DNA of 62,692 nucleotides. Source: CAWBNS01 sp964445105. Its GTDB lineage: Bacteria > Chlamydiota > Chlamydiia > Chlamydiales > JAJFMA01. Shown piece by piece: positions 7,236 to 15,922 of the stretch. The notes below the pieces were generated by a model, which searched no databases, was not told where the DNA came from, and saw nothing but the letters and a program-made list of their open reading frames with translations. Within the stretch, counting starts at the first letter, position 1. Every line of letters starts with the position of its first letter. The stretch covers positions 1-62,692 of the forward strand of contig CAYUJS010000006.1 in the NCBI GenBank assembly GCA_964445105.1. The letters are read 5' to 3'. The position numbers were made by a program, and so were the translations under genes.

Positions 7236-8861
7236 ATGGCTGCAAAAGAAATCAAATTCAAAGAAGACGCTCGTCAGCGCATTCTTAAAGGTGTGCGCAC
7301 ACTCGCCAGCGCTGTAAAAGTAACTCTGGGACCTAAAGGCCGCAACGTCGTTATCGACAAACCCTATGGAGCACCACACATCACCAAAGACGGTGTTACC
7401 GTAGCTAAAGAGATCGAACTCGAAGACCGTTACGAGAATTTGGGTGCACAGATGGTGAAAGAGGTCGCTAGCAAAACCTCTGATAAAGCCGGCGATGGCA
7501 CCACTACAGCCACTGTACTCGCAGAGGCCATCTACGCTGAAGGCCTGCGCAACGTCGCGGCTGGCGCCAATCCCATGGACCTCAAACGCGGCATGGAACA
7601 GGCACTGAAAAAAATCGTAGAGCAACTCCAAAAGCACAGTAAAAAAGTCGAAACACAGACAGAAATCGCGCAGGTAGCTGCTATTTCAGCCAACAACGAC
7701 CAAGAGATTGGCAATATTATTGCCAAGGCGATGGAGCGTGTAGGCAAAGACGGGACCATCACTGTCGAAGAAGCCAAAGGCTTTGAAACGACGTTAGAAG
7801 TCGTAGAAGGCATGAACTTCGACCGCGGCTACCTCTCAGCCTATTTTGTAACCAATCCACAGACGCAAGAATGCATTCTGGAAGATGCTTACATCCTGCT
7901 GCACGAGAAAAAAATCTCTGGTATTAAAGAACTTATCCCTGTTCTTCAAGCAGTCGCCGAGACAGGCCGCCCTCTACTCATCATCTCCGAAGATGTCGAA
8001 GGCGAAGCCCTCGCGACGCTCGTCGTGAACAAAATCCGCGGAGGATTAAAAGTTTGCGCAGTCAAGGCACCCGGTTTTGGCGATCGCCGTAAAGCGATCC
8101 TCGAAGACATAGCGTTGCTCTCTGGTGGTCAGGTTGTCAGTGAAGAACTAGGACAGAAACTAGAATCCGTCACGATCGACCAACTCGGACGCGCGCACAA
8201 AATTGTGATCAAAAAAGATGACACAACGATCATCGAAGGCCAAGGCAGCAAAGACAAGATCGAAGAGCGTAAGCAACAGCTTAAAAAACAGATCGAAGAT
8301 AGCACTTCAGACTACGATCGCGAAAAACTGCAAGAGCGCTTAGCTAAACTAGCTGGCGGTGTAGCCGTGATCCGCGTTGGGGCAGCGACAGAGATTGAGA
8401 TGAAAGAGAAGAAAGACCGTGTAGACGATGCACAGCACGCTACCGCAGCAGCCGTCCAGGAGGGCATCCTTCCTGGTGGGGGCGTCGCCCTTCTCCGCTG
8501 TATCCCAGAGCTGAACAAGCTAGCTGATACACTGGACGGAGATATCCGTACAGGCGTTAAACTGATCGCTAAGGCTCTTGCAGCACCTCTCACACAGATC
8601 GCGGAGAATGCTGGTCAAGAAGGTTCCATCGTGCGCCAAGAGGTCGAAAAGCTGCCTTACAGCCACGGCTACAACGCCCTCGTAGGCGAATATGTCGATA
8701 TGACCAAAGCAGGCATCTTGGATCCTACCAAAGTTGTAAGATGCGCTGTGGAAAATGCTGTCTCCGTCGCAGCTATTCTACTCACCACCGAAGCGGTGGT
8801 GGTCGAATTGCCTGAAGATAAAGAAGGACATTCCCACGCATCCCCAGCCATGGACTACTAA
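7236..8861 (+). CDS. groEL: Chaperonin GroEL
   Basis: GroEL is the ATP-driven folding chamber in the cytoplasm. The 541-residue protein has the full domain order: equatorial ATP-binding segments (VTLGPKGRNVVIDK, then DGTTTATVLAEAI with the catalytic Asp), intermediate domain, apical substrate-binding domain (about residues 190-375) and return to the equatorial domain with VQEGILPGGGVALLR. The C-terminus ends HASPAMDY instead of the common GGM repeats, which I recall as usual for chlamydial GroEL1-type proteins. A strong AGGAGG lies before ATG 7236. Several chlamydiae carry extra groEL paralogues; this one, being linked to groES and pepF, is the canonical copy. A clear terminator follows at 8893. 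Confidence 0.98.
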   Translation: MAAKEIKFKEDARQRILKGVRTLASAVKVTLGPKGRNVVIDKPYGAPHITKDGVTVAKEIELEDRYENLGAQMVKEVASKTSDKAGDGTTTATVLAEAIYAEGLRNVAAGANPMDLKRGMEQALKKIVEQLQKHSKKVETQTEIAQVAAISANNDQEIGNIIAKAMERVGKDGTITVEEAKGFETTLEVVEGMNFDRGYLSAYFVTNPQTQECILEDAYILLHEKKISGIKELIPVLQAVAETGRPLLIISEDVEGEALATLVVNKIRGGLKVCAVKAPGFGDRRKAILEDIALLSGGQVVSEELGQKLESVTIDQLGRAHKIVIKKDDTTIIEGQGSKDKIEERKQQLKKQIEDSTSDYDREKLQERLAKLAGGVAVIRVGAATEIEMKEKKDRVDDAQHATAAAVQEGILPGGGVALLRCIPELNKLADTLDGDIRTGVKLIAKALAAPLTQIAENAGQEGSIVRQEVEKLPYSHGYNALVGEYVDMTKAGILDPTKVVRCAVENAVSVAAILLTTEAVVVELPEDKEGHSHASPAMDY

Positions 8862-8892
8862 GTATCAAGATAGAGCCACCATGGTTAACCTA

Positions 8893-8926
8893 AAGCCGGG
8901 TCTCCGCAGGGAGCCCGGCTTTTTTC
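8893..8926 (+). terminator. Rho-independent terminator of groESL
   Basis: AAGCCGGG (8893-8900) pairs with CCCGGCTT (8914-8921), closing a 13-base loop, followed by a T-run to about 8925. It lies 32 bases after the groEL stop and before recJ. Confidence 0.9.
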
Positions 8927-8951
8927 ACAAAATATAAAGGCGCTCAACTAA

Positions 8952-10598
8952 ATGGGCCAACGATTCAGCCACTGGAACCCTCACACCGATACAACGCCTC
9001 GTGATTTTGACGAGTTACGCGCCCTGTTGCTGGCCAATCGTTCCCACCAGCCGGTCACTCGTCTGGAATATGGGGATCATGGCCTGACCGCCGCCCAAGA
9101 GGCGATTGTCGAGGCGCTCAGCACTGACCAACGCATCGCCCTATATGCCGATTACGACGTAGACGGTACCATGAGCTGTGTCTGTTGGATCTGGTTTTTC
9201 AAAGCCATCGGCTATACCAATTTTATTCACTACATCCCTTGTCGCTTTCGCGAAGGCTATGGCCTCAACATGGCCGCGATCCGCTATCTCGTAGAAACCG
9301 AGAAGGTGCAAGTCGTTCTAACCATGGATACTGGTATTACAGCTAACGCCGAGGCCGCCTATTGCAGCGACCAAGGAGTGCGGTTCATCTGTACGGACCA
9401 CCACCACATCCAGCCAGAAAAAATGCCCGATTGCGTCATTGTCAATCCCAAACAGCACCCAGACCCTAACTACCAAGAGCTCTGCGGCTGCGGCATCACC
9501 TTCGTGCTCTTGCGACGCATGGCCAACCACTTTGCTGTCCCTAGTGAGCTGTGGACAGACCTGCTGGCACTAACTGGTCTGGCCACTATCTGCGACATCG
9601 TGCCCTTGAATGGCGTCAACCACAAATTAGCTAAAAGTGGGGTCGAGGCCCTGATGCGGAGCCGTAGACCAATTCTCGCCAAGTTACGAGCTGCCTGCGC
9701 AATGCTGGAAGGTCTCGACGAAAAAGATGTTGGTTTCCGTCTAGGACCGCGCATCAATGCAGTAGGCCGATTGGAGCACGCTGACGTGGTCATACAGGCA
9801 TTTATCGGCGAAAATCCAGATCGCTTGATTGCACAGATGGAAAAAGCCAATCAGCAGCGTCAGCTCCTACAAGCCACGATCGTAAAAGAGGCCCGCGAAG
9901 TCGCTAAAAAGCAGCTCGATAGCCCCATTTTGTTTCTCGGCGGAGACTGGCACCCAGGGGTGGTTGGGATTGCAGCTAGTAAGTTAGTAGAAGAGTTCTG
10001 GCGTCCTGTCTGGCTCTTCAACCGAGCAGCAGGCCTCTGCAGAGGATCCGCCCGCTCCATCGACGGGTTTAACGTCACCGAGGCCATGGGCCACACAGCA
10101 ACGCTCTTTCAAAAATTTGGAGGCCACCGCATGGCGGGAGGTTTTACCTTCGACCCGTCAAATGAAGCGGCCATACGGCAAAAACTCATTGACTACGCCT
10201 CTCATCAACAACAAGCCCATCCCCATCTATGGGAGAGCAAGGTCACCTACGATTGCGCCCTGACGCTGGATTGGCTGAACCTCGCCTTAGCTGATGCAAT
10301 CGATAGCCTGAAGCCCTTTGGCAATGGCTTCGAAGAACCGCGGTTCTGTATAGAGGCCGACATCGTGCGCACCGATTTTTACAAAGACAAGCTAACTGGC
10401 CAGCCCCGCCATACGGCCGTCACCATCGCGGTCACCGCAGGCAGGCAAAAAATCATGTTCTTCAATCAAGTGCTGATCCAACTCATAGAACCGCGCCGCA
10501 CCCGCTTCATCGTGTCTGCTTCACGCAATACCTTCCAAGGCGAAACCAACCTGTCGCTCATTGGGCACGATTTTGACCTCAAAAATCAGAACGCTTGA
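8952..10598 (+). CDS. recJ: Single-stranded-DNA exonuclease RecJ
   Basis: RecJ degrades single-stranded DNA 5' to 3' in recombination and repair. The metal-binding DHH-family motifs are in place: YADYDVDGT at 65-73, the DHH triad at 149-151 (TDHHHIQ), LATICDIVPL near 215, and the DHHA1-domain GGHRMAGGF near 395. The protein has 548 residues, slightly shorter than the E. coli enzyme (577). The C-terminal OB-like region is present (RFCIEADIVRTDFYKD onward). Start ATG 8952 follows a weak AAAGG. The gene is downstream of the groESL terminator, so it probably has its own promoter. A hairpin at 10601-10626 follows immediately. Confidence 0.93.
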   Translation: MGQRFSHWNPHTDTTPRDFDELRALLLANRSHQPVTRLEYGDHGLTAAQEAIVEALSTDQRIALYADYDVDGTMSCVCWIWFFKAIGYTNFIHYIPCRFREGYGLNMAAIRYLVETEKVQVVLTMDTGITANAEAAYCSDQGVRFICTDHHHIQPEKMPDCVIVNPKQHPDPNYQELCGCGITFVLLRRMANHFAVPSELWTDLLALTGLATICDIVPLNGVNHKLAKSGVEALMRSRRPILAKLRAACAMLEGLDEKDVGFRLGPRINAVGRLEHADVVIQAFIGENPDRLIAQMEKANQQRQLLQATIVKEAREVAKKQLDSPILFLGGDWHPGVVGIAASKLVEEFWRPVWLFNRAAGLCRGSARSIDGFNVTEAMGHTATLFQKFGGHRMAGGFTFDPSNEAAIRQKLIDYASHQQQAHPHLWESKVTYDCALTLDWLNLALADAIDSLKPFGNGFEEPRFCIEADIVRTDFYKDKLTGQPRHTAVTIAVTAGRQKIMFFNQVLIQLIEPRRTRFIVSASRNTFQGETNLSLIGHDFDLKNQNA

Positions 10599-10600
10599 AG

Positions 10601-10626
10601 TTGCGCGAAAAAAGCTGATCGCGCAA
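10601..10626 (+). terminator. Hairpin after recJ
   Basis: TTGCGCGA (10601-10608) pairs perfectly with TCGCGCAA (10619-10626) across a ten-base loop, directly after the recJ stop. Only a short T-containing tail (TCTTAT) follows, so termination is likely but not certain. Confidence 0.5.
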
Positions 10627-10760
10627 TCTTATGCCGATAAAAACAGATCTGCGTATACGTACATTTGGCGCAAAGGTGAAGAAAATGTCTAATTTATAGT
10701 GGATCGCGCCTTGCAAGTGTCTTTCTTGCGCCCACTTGAGCAAAGAATTGCCGCTCTCTG

Positions 10761-10979
10761 GTGCTCTACTTTCGACTCGGACAAAAAATAAAGGAAATGC
10801 TCGTCGACCATCCTAGCGTCAAGCAAGACCTGGAGCGTATGGTCAGGGCCCCGCTTAGCACACGCGAGATTTGCAACTACAGCGAACAGCTGTCTGGCAC
10901 GCTTGGCCCGCTCGTTGAAACGGCACTAGCAGCCAGCCTTGAGGCTCAGCTCAAGGAGTTTGTCGGTCTCATAAAATAG
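10761..10979 (+). CDS. Small hypothetical protein
   Basis: This 72-codon frame starts at GTG 10761 or, with 60 codons, at ATG 10797, which has AAAGG too close for a standard ribosome binding site. The product is mostly helical and amphipathic (HPSVKQDLERMVRAPLSTRE, then ETALAASLEAQLKEFVGLI). I do not recognise it. It could be the remnant of a longer helical protein. The flanking stretches 10627-10760 and 10980-11160 hold nothing I can name. Without a good start signal this remains a tentative gene. Confidence 0.3.
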   Translation: MLYFRLGQKIKEMLVDHPSVKQDLERMVRAPLSTREICNYSEQLSGTLGPLVETALAASLEAQLKEFVGLIK

Positions 10980-11160
10980 TATGGGTCTAATTTCTTTACC
11001 TGGCTAAGCTCAATTTCAGCAACGCCCCCTGGCTGAAGAGTAAGCGCCGATTTTCATTACGAGAGCAGAGCCGCGGCAGGGCCTACCCGCTTTTGCTTTG
11101 TGGGCCTGTTGCCTATATCTGAGACCTCTCCATTTTTTGCAGGGCAAAGTGGAGGCACCA

Positions 11161-11853
11161 TCAACTCATGATCTCGGCCATAACCCTTGTGAAAGGCACA
11201 ACCCCATCTGGCGGTTGTGCGTTCAGAAACGTTTCCAGCTTTACCAGCTCGACCCAAATAAACTCGCTGTACTCCGACGAGCGCATCGGTTTTTCAATAT
11301 CCAGGGTCATAGGCATTTTTAGCACCATCTCCCATGAGCCGGTCAAGGAATCAAAAACCAAAACAAAAGGGTCGATACTCGTCACTTGCGCGCGATCTAT
11401 GCCTGTCTCCTCTTCTAGCTCCGTTAGTAGCGCACATCGGTAATCGATAGAGGTTCCAGAGGCTGCCTTTGGATCTATGCCGCCTGATGGAGCCAGTTCC
11501 CAACAACCGGGATATTGAGAAACATTAGCTTCCCTCCTAGCAAGGAGAACGTGCCCGCTAGCGACACTGAATCCATTCACCGCTACGGGATTTACCCTCA
11601 GCTCCTCTGCCAGGAGCGGTTGTCTATAGACGGCGAGAGCATACCGATAGGACACCCAGTGACCAAGTAAGCGGGTGGAAGATATGTCGACTGCACTGAA
11701 AATGACGCCATCAAAAAGATGACTGTTTTTCCGTCTTTCTTCTTCCCAAAGTTTGTCCACCTTCTCTTGGAGGCAAGGAGAGATCAGCAAGGGCTGCTCG
11801 ACACATATCATCGAAAACGAAGTGTCGATTCTGTGCATGAGCGCAGGGTTCAA
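11161..11853 (-). CDS. Nudix hydrolase-like protein
   Basis: The central region carries a divergent Nudix box: GG at the start of GGIDPKAASG and the catalytic helix LLTELEEETGI, where the usual REUXEE has T in place of R. Nudix enzymes hydrolyse nucleoside diphosphates linked to other groups; the preceding strands (HVLLARREANVSQYPGCWEL) fit the fold. The N-terminal 100 residues are unlike short Nudix proteins and may form a separate domain. TTG 11853 is chosen as start: GGGAG lies seven bases upstream and the TTGA overlaps the neuB stop by four bases. TTG 11859 and ATG 11838 are alternatives. Coupling to neuB suggests a role with nucleotide sugars (CMP- or UDP-linked), but that is inference. 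Confidence 0.72.
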   Translation of the reverse strand: MNPALMHRIDTSFSMICVEQPLLISPCLQEKVDKLWEEERRKNSHLFDGVIFSAVDISSTRLLGHWVSYRYALAVYRQPLLAEELRVNPVAVNGFSVASGHVLLARREANVSQYPGCWELAPSGGIDPKAASGTSIDYRCALLTELEEETGIDRAQVTSIDPFVLVFDSLTGSWEMVLKMPMTLDIEKPMRSSEYSEFIWVELVKLETFLNAQPPDGVVPFTRVMAEIMS

Positions 11854-12878
11854 CGCCAATCTCCCATCAGAACTCCTGCGCCCGCTGCTATGTTTCGGGT
11901 GGCCATCTTCCCTTCCACTTGTGGTAAGAAGCTCGGGTGAAGCCCATGGGATTGATGGCCAGGCCGCAAGATAGCAATATTATGTCCTTCTCGGAAGAGC
12001 TCACCTACTGCCACGGGCTGGATCGTCTGAATACGACGCCGGCCGAAGTGGTACATCTCCTTTTCGACCTCTTGTACGCTCTTGTGAGCCGAGCCAAGCA
12101 TCAACTCCACCTGGCGGATCGCCTGCACCATTTCTTTCAATTCTTCAGCTGTGATCGCAAAAAAATGGTCTGGGCCTGGCAACCGATTGTCTAGGGTATA
12201 GTGCTTTTCGATGATAGTGGCGCCGAGAGCTACCGCGCCCAAAGGTGCATAGACAGGGTGTCTAGAATGGTCGGACAGGCCCACGGCTACATTAAAGCGC
12301 TCTTTTAAACGCACCATAGCACGCAAATTTACACTATCGGGCGGTGTAGGGTATTTTAACGTGCATTGCATCAAAGTAAGGTCTGTGCAACCTTCCTGGC
12401 GTAAAAGCTCCACTGCCCACGCGATGTCCTCCTCCTCAGATGCACCTGTGGAAAGGATCACAGGTTTTTTCGAACGCGCTGCCAATTGCAACAACCGCAA
12501 ATGACTCACTTCGTAGGAGGCTATCTTGTGAATTGGCACAAACGGATCAACCGCGACAAAATCAGCTGGGGAAAAGGGAGTAGATAAAAAGTCGATGCCT
12601 TTCTCCACACAATAAGCATGGAGTACAGCCACCATTTCATAGGGCATAGAGAGGTCGCGGAAGATGGAATGAATGTCTCCACCAATGCCATGACTAGCTA
12701 GATAAGCAACTGTGCCAGCATTGGGGGCGTAGACCGTCTCGGCACGATAGGTCTGGAACTTCACAGCATCAGCTTTCGCTTCAACGGCAACTTCGATCAG
12801 CCTCTTGGCCATTTCCAGGTCACGCTGCGGCGTCCCCATCCGCCAGTTTGACCCCGCCTCGGCTATAATATAGACCAC
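11850..12878 (-). CDS. neuB: NeuB family nonulosonate synthase (sialic, legionaminic or pseudaminic acid)
   Basis: NeuB-type enzymes condense phosphoenolpyruvate with an N-acetylated six-carbon amino sugar to make nine-carbon acidic sugars. The TIM-barrel signatures are visible: AEAGSNWRMG near the N-terminus, ADAVKFQTYRAE, HKIASYEVSHL, ILSTGAS, MQCTLKYPTP, VGLSDHSRHP and the hallmark EKHYTLDNRLPGPDHFFA. A C-terminal SAF-like domain ends the protein (342 residues, normal length). The start is GTG 12878 with AGGAGG eight bases upstream. It sits 25 bases after the aspartate-semialdehyde dehydrogenase-like gene and overlaps the Nudix gene. Which acid is made cannot be told from the sequence; no CMP-sugar synthetase or epimerase is in the window. 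Confidence 0.9.
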   Translation of the reverse strand: MVYIIAEAGSNWRMGTPQRDLEMAKRLIEVAVEAKADAVKFQTYRAETVYAPNAGTVAYLASHGIGGDIHSIFRDLSMPYEMVAVLHAYCVEKGIDFLSTPFSPADFVAVDPFVPIHKIASYEVSHLRLLQLAARSKKPVILSTGASEEEDIAWAVELLRQEGCTDLTLMQCTLKYPTPPDSVNLRAMVRLKERFNVAVGLSDHSRHPVYAPLGAVALGATIIEKHYTLDNRLPGPDHFFAITAEELKEMVQAIRQVELMLGSAHKSVQEVEKEMYHFGRRRIQTIQPVAVGELFREGHNIAILRPGHQSHGLHPSFLPQVEGKMATRNIAAGAGVLMGDWR

Positions 12879-12903
12879 AGAACCGCCTCCTGACGCTTGC
12901 CCA

Positions 12904-13704
12904 CTACCAGTAAACTTTTCCTGTCTTCACCAGCAACTCAGCCAACAAAAGCACGCCCACCCTGCGAGCGTTAGAAGTTACGACGAATTTAAAACCGAAA
13001 ATCGGGCAGTCTTGGATTCTGCTGATCTGTACTTGTAACGAGGGGCTCTGTCCAAACGCATTCGGAGGACCCTCGTGGACCAGAAGCACGCGCTCTAGCG
13101 CCGAAGGCAACCCAAGGGAAAAAAGCGCATTGCGCTCTTCTTCCCAAACCTTTGTCAACGCCTCGCATGTAGCACTCTGCTCTAGCGTTACCGCCACGCA
13201 CTGCACAGTCTGCTGACTCAAAGCGAGGCTCATCGCGTCTAGCGAGCAGCTGACTGCACTTGAAAGAGAGATAACTTGCCTGAGCTCTTGCTCCATACGC
13301 ACCCCTAGAGCGAGGTTTGGTCCGGCATTATTTGACCCTAGGCCTGGGCCCGACATGACGACCGCGCGCACCGCCTTTACCCCAAAAGCTTTCTGTAGTG
13401 GCTGCAAAGCGATCGCTAGAGCTGCAGAGGGTGCTGCAGGTAGCCCTATTACTAAAGGAGAAGCGGCGAGCTGTTGAAAATTCAGTTCAGGAACGATCAC
13501 CTGTCCGGCTCCTTCCACGATCCTTGGAGTCGCCTTAGAATGACCCGAAAAGTCGATCGCAAGGCAAACGGGTTCATCTCCTTTAGCGAGAAAGAACCAA
13601 GGATGCACCGCCAGCTCACGCTCGAGCTGACGGTGCATTGCAGTTGTCTGACCTATAACCGCTACCGCAATTTTATCGCGGTAGTGAAAGTCAGCATGCA
13701 TCAT
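12904..13704 (-). CDS. Aspartate-semialdehyde dehydrogenase-like protein lacking the catalytic cysteine
   Basis: Over most of its 266 residues the protein follows the archaeal/fungal-type aspartate-semialdehyde dehydrogenase pattern: IAVAVIGQTT...ELAVHPWF where the family has VAVLGATG...L..HPWF, VIVPELNFQQL, ALQPLQKAFGVKAV, and at the end ISRIQDCPIFGFKFVVTSNARR...AELLVKTG. The active enzyme has NPNCS before the ALKPL helix. Here that stretch reads GLPAAPSAAL, so the catalytic cysteine is gone, and the Rossmann GATG is GQTT. It is also shorter than active enzymes (about 330-350). The ATG at 13704 overlaps the ssb stop by one base, so the two are translationally coupled. It is either a pseudoenzyme with a new role or an early stage of decay with the frame intact. 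Confidence 0.65.
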   Translation of the reverse strand: MMHADFHYRDKIAVAVIGQTTAMHRQLERELAVHPWFFLAKGDEPVCLAIDFSGHSKATPRIVEGAGQVIVPELNFQQLAASPLVIGLPAAPSAALAIALQPLQKAFGVKAVRAVVMSGPGLGSNNAGPNLALGVRMEQELRQVISLSSAVSCSLDAMSLALSQQTVQCVAVTLEQSATCEALTKVWEEERNALFSLGLPSALERVLLVHEGPPNAFGQSPSLQVQISRIQDCPIFGFKFVVTSNARRVGVLLLAELLVKTGKVYW

Positions 13705-14156
13705 CAGAAAGGAACATCTTCGTCAGCAGCGCTTTCTGAGAAGTCGCCACTATACATGGGACTAGCAGGCTGCGGCGCACGGACTGCGCCTGACTGCGCC
13801 TGGCCATACTGCGTTGTTCCCTGCTGACCTTCTGGCCGATCAGTACGTCCAAATGGGCTGAAGCGCAGGAACTCTGCACGCACGTCGAGCGCCACTTGCA
13901 CTGCACCATTTTTGTCTGTATAAGTGCGTGGAGGCTGCAGCTCGCCTACTAAGATAAGACCTTTACCTTTCGTCAGGTGAGGGAGCACGCGATCCCATTG
14001 GCTGCCCCATAGAGAAATCTGGTACCAAATCGTGACGTCTTTATCGCCCTTCTTAATATTCGTTGCCATGCGCAGTGTCGATACTTTCGTACCGTCCTGT
14101 GTCGATCTAGTTTCAACATCTGCGCCCAGGTGGCCAAAAATTTCTATAATATTCAT
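13704..14156 (-). CDS. ssb: Single-stranded DNA-binding protein
   Basis: SSB coats single-stranded DNA and recruits repair and replication enzymes. The OB-fold runs from MNIIEIFGHLGADVE through WYQISLWGSQWDRVLPHLTKGKGLILVGEL to about residue 105, then a Q/P/A-rich linker leads to the conserved acidic tail ending DEDVPF that binds partner proteins. ATG 14156 has GAGG upstream; the frame is open farther upstream without support. The protein has 150 residues. It heads an operon with the aspartate-semialdehyde dehydrogenase-like gene, neuB and the Nudix gene. In C. trachomatis ssb (CT044) neighbours the Slc1 gene (CT043), as here apart from one inserted gene. Confidence 0.95.
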   Translation of the reverse strand: MNIIEIFGHLGADVETRSTQDGTKVSTLRMATNIKKGDKDVTIWYQISLWGSQWDRVLPHLTKGKGLILVGELQPPRTYTDKNGAVQVALDVRAEFLRFSPFGRTDRPEGQQGTTQYGQAQSGAVRAPQPASPMYSGDFSESAADEDVPF

Positions 14157-14236
14157 GTTTTTCCTCATATTAGTAAAATTGATAGAACAACGAAACTGTA
14201 CCATGGGATAGTATATTGCAAAAACAGGATTTTATC

Positions 14237-15070
14237 ATGTCTGACAGAGATCTCCCCCGTTCGGTCGAAGAATGCCGCGCTACCCTTAAGCGCCACTATC
14301 AGGCGAGAGAACAAAGCCAAAAGCTACAAAATCATAGGATTCAACTAGATGATAAAATCGATGAACTTGCCCACCAAATCGATGCGGACCGCAAACTGTT
14401 TTTAAAAGAACACGCCAATGAAATGGGCAAACTCTTGGGCGCTAAACAATCGCTCATGCTGAAACTTAAGCAAACGAGGCTCGAGGTGGACCACCTACTC
14501 GACGCGGTCGAAGAGATGGAAGAGCGCTCTGGCTTGGTGACCGAGCGACTGGTAGACCTCTTGCTTAAAGACGACCCGTCTGCCGAGGCTAATTACAACT
14601 CTCTGCAGGCTCACAAAGATGACGCAAAGGGCGCCGCCCAGCAGCTCTCTGCCCTCGTACAAGCTCTTGCAAGTGTTCTAGACCGCTTGCGTTTAGCAGA
14701 CCAAACCACTCACAAAGCTACTGGCATTTGGCGTTTTCTTTCCTTGCCACGCGATCCCAGCCCTCATCTGCACCAAGTACAGGCTGCTGCTGCCGCGCTC
14801 ACTAACTTTAAAATCCCAGAACCCTGGCTATCGGCGGCAGATTCTGCCCAGCTCGAAACCATTGCACAGGCAATAAGCAAACAAACAGATCACCAGGCAA
14901 ATTTTCAAATACAACAAAAGGCTTGCGCCTCTCTTTTCCTAGAACTGGAAGAGCTTTACCAAAAAGCCCGCCAAGCCCAAGCTAGCGCTGAGCAAACCGC
15001 CAGCACAGCGCAAGAGAAATTACACCTATGGCTACTTGGCGAAGGATATAGCCAAGCGGCAGGTAGCTGA
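14237..15070 (+). CDS. Hypothetical coiled-coil protein
   Basis: I do not recognise a family for this 277-residue protein. It is almost wholly charged and helical, with long coiled-coil-like heptad stretches (about residues 8-110 and 195-265) and an Ala/Gln-rich C-terminus. It has no signal peptide or membrane segment and one cysteine early (VEECRATLKR). ATG 14237 follows AGGA at good spacing; a TTG seven codons earlier is less likely. It is divergent from ssb and converges on the Slc1-type chaperone gene, with a terminator hairpin between. Its position next to a secretion chaperone makes a secreted or chaperone-bound protein conceivable, but nothing in the sequence shows secretion. Confidence 0.7.
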   Translation: MSDRDLPRSVEECRATLKRHYQAREQSQKLQNHRIQLDDKIDELAHQIDADRKLFLKEHANEMGKLLGAKQSLMLKLKQTRLEVDHLLDAVEEMEERSGLVTERLVDLLLKDDPSAEANYNSLQAHKDDAKGAAQQLSALVQALASVLDRLRLADQTTHKATGIWRFLSLPRDPSPHLHQVQAAAAALTNFKIPEPWLSAADSAQLETIAQAISKQTDHQANFQIQQKACASLFLELEELYQKARQAQASAEQTASTAQEKLHLWLLGEGYSQAAGS

Positions 15071-15084
15071 AGAGCAAAAATAAG

Positions 15085-15119
15085 CGCTTGCAAACAGCTC
15101 TAAAGGCTACTTGCAAGCG
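15085..15119 (-). terminator. Terminator of the Slc1-type chaperone gene
   Basis: CGCTTGCAA (15085-15093) pairs perfectly with TTGCAAGCG (15111-15119). On the minus strand the hairpin is followed by CTTATTTTTG, a T-rich tail, so it should stop transcripts from the chaperone gene. It may act weakly for the convergent gene too. Confidence 0.7.
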
Positions 15120-15167
15120 TATTTGGTTTCGAATCGCGAATCTTACCAATTCTGGATCTGCAAATAA

Positions 15168-15677
15168 CTAGGCGCGAATAAATCCTGGACCCGGGCCTTG
15201 GGCCCCACCTTTGTACGGAAGTCCCTCTTGATTGTCCTTCTTGCGAGTTTTGTCGTCTCGGCCCTCTGCGACCTCGGTGCAAATCTTTCTCCACTTTTCG
15301 ATTGTCTCAACGTAGAGAGGAGCAAAGGCGCGCAGTGCGGAAGGGACAGCATGCTCCATGTCTATGGTGCAATGCAGCAAGATGAGCTCTTCTTTCACAG
15401 CCACGCCTACGCCACCACCAGCCATCTGGCCGCCAAGCATGGATCCTTCCAGCAAACGCTCGTACAGGTTCAAGCGAGCGGCATCATCGCGCGGAAGGCC
15501 GTCTAGTAGAGGAGAATAGAGATATAAACGCTTAGAATTGGGTTCATAAGTTAGATGAAGGGAAAATTCATCATCGATCCCCAAGATGCACGTGTTGTTT
15601 TCGTCAAACTCAAGCCCTTCCAGTCCAAGTTCTTTCCCGAATTCTTTCAAATTTTCCTTAGCATTATCGAACGACAT
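15168..15677 (-). CDS. slc1: Type III secretion chaperone, Slc1 (CT043) type
   Basis: The protein closely resembles the chlamydial CesT-family chaperone Slc1, which in C. trachomatis handles early effectors such as Tarp. Shared features are the opening NAKENLKEFGKELGL, FDENNTCILGIDDEFSLHLTYE, LYLYSPLLDGLP, YERLLEGSMLGGQMAGGGVG and a Gly/Pro-rich end finishing GFIRA, as in CT043. The 169-residue length matches. Class I chaperones are small acidic dimers that bind effector N-termini in the cytoplasm. AGGAGG precedes ATG 15677. The neighbours ssb and glgX match the C. trachomatis order, though one gene is inserted on the ssb side. The strong conservation implies this organism keeps an effector set of the same kind; none of the known clients is in the window. 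Confidence 0.93.
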   Translation of the reverse strand: MSFDNAKENLKEFGKELGLEGLEFDENNTCILGIDDEFSLHLTYEPNSKRLYLYSPLLDGLPRDDAARLNLYERLLEGSMLGGQMAGGGVGVAVKEELILLHCTIDMEHAVPSALRAFAPLYVETIEKWRKICTEVAEGRDDKTRKKDNQEGLPYKGGAQGPGPGFIRA

Positions 15678-15922
15678 ATCAACCTCCTAATTGGTCGCAA
15701 CCCCTGCGGTCACTTGATCACTTAATCGTCAGCCTATAAACAGACACCATATGGCAAGTAACTATGCCGCACGCTGCTATTTAAGTAAATCGGTAAGCTG
15801 GATGCGCGCTCGCGCCGCTCCTCGCTCATTAATTTTAAGGTAGTTCAAAAATGTTATGCAATTAATTTGAAGTAATATTTTTAAGATAATAGGATGGCGA
15901 GACAGAGCTGATCGAGAAAAGT

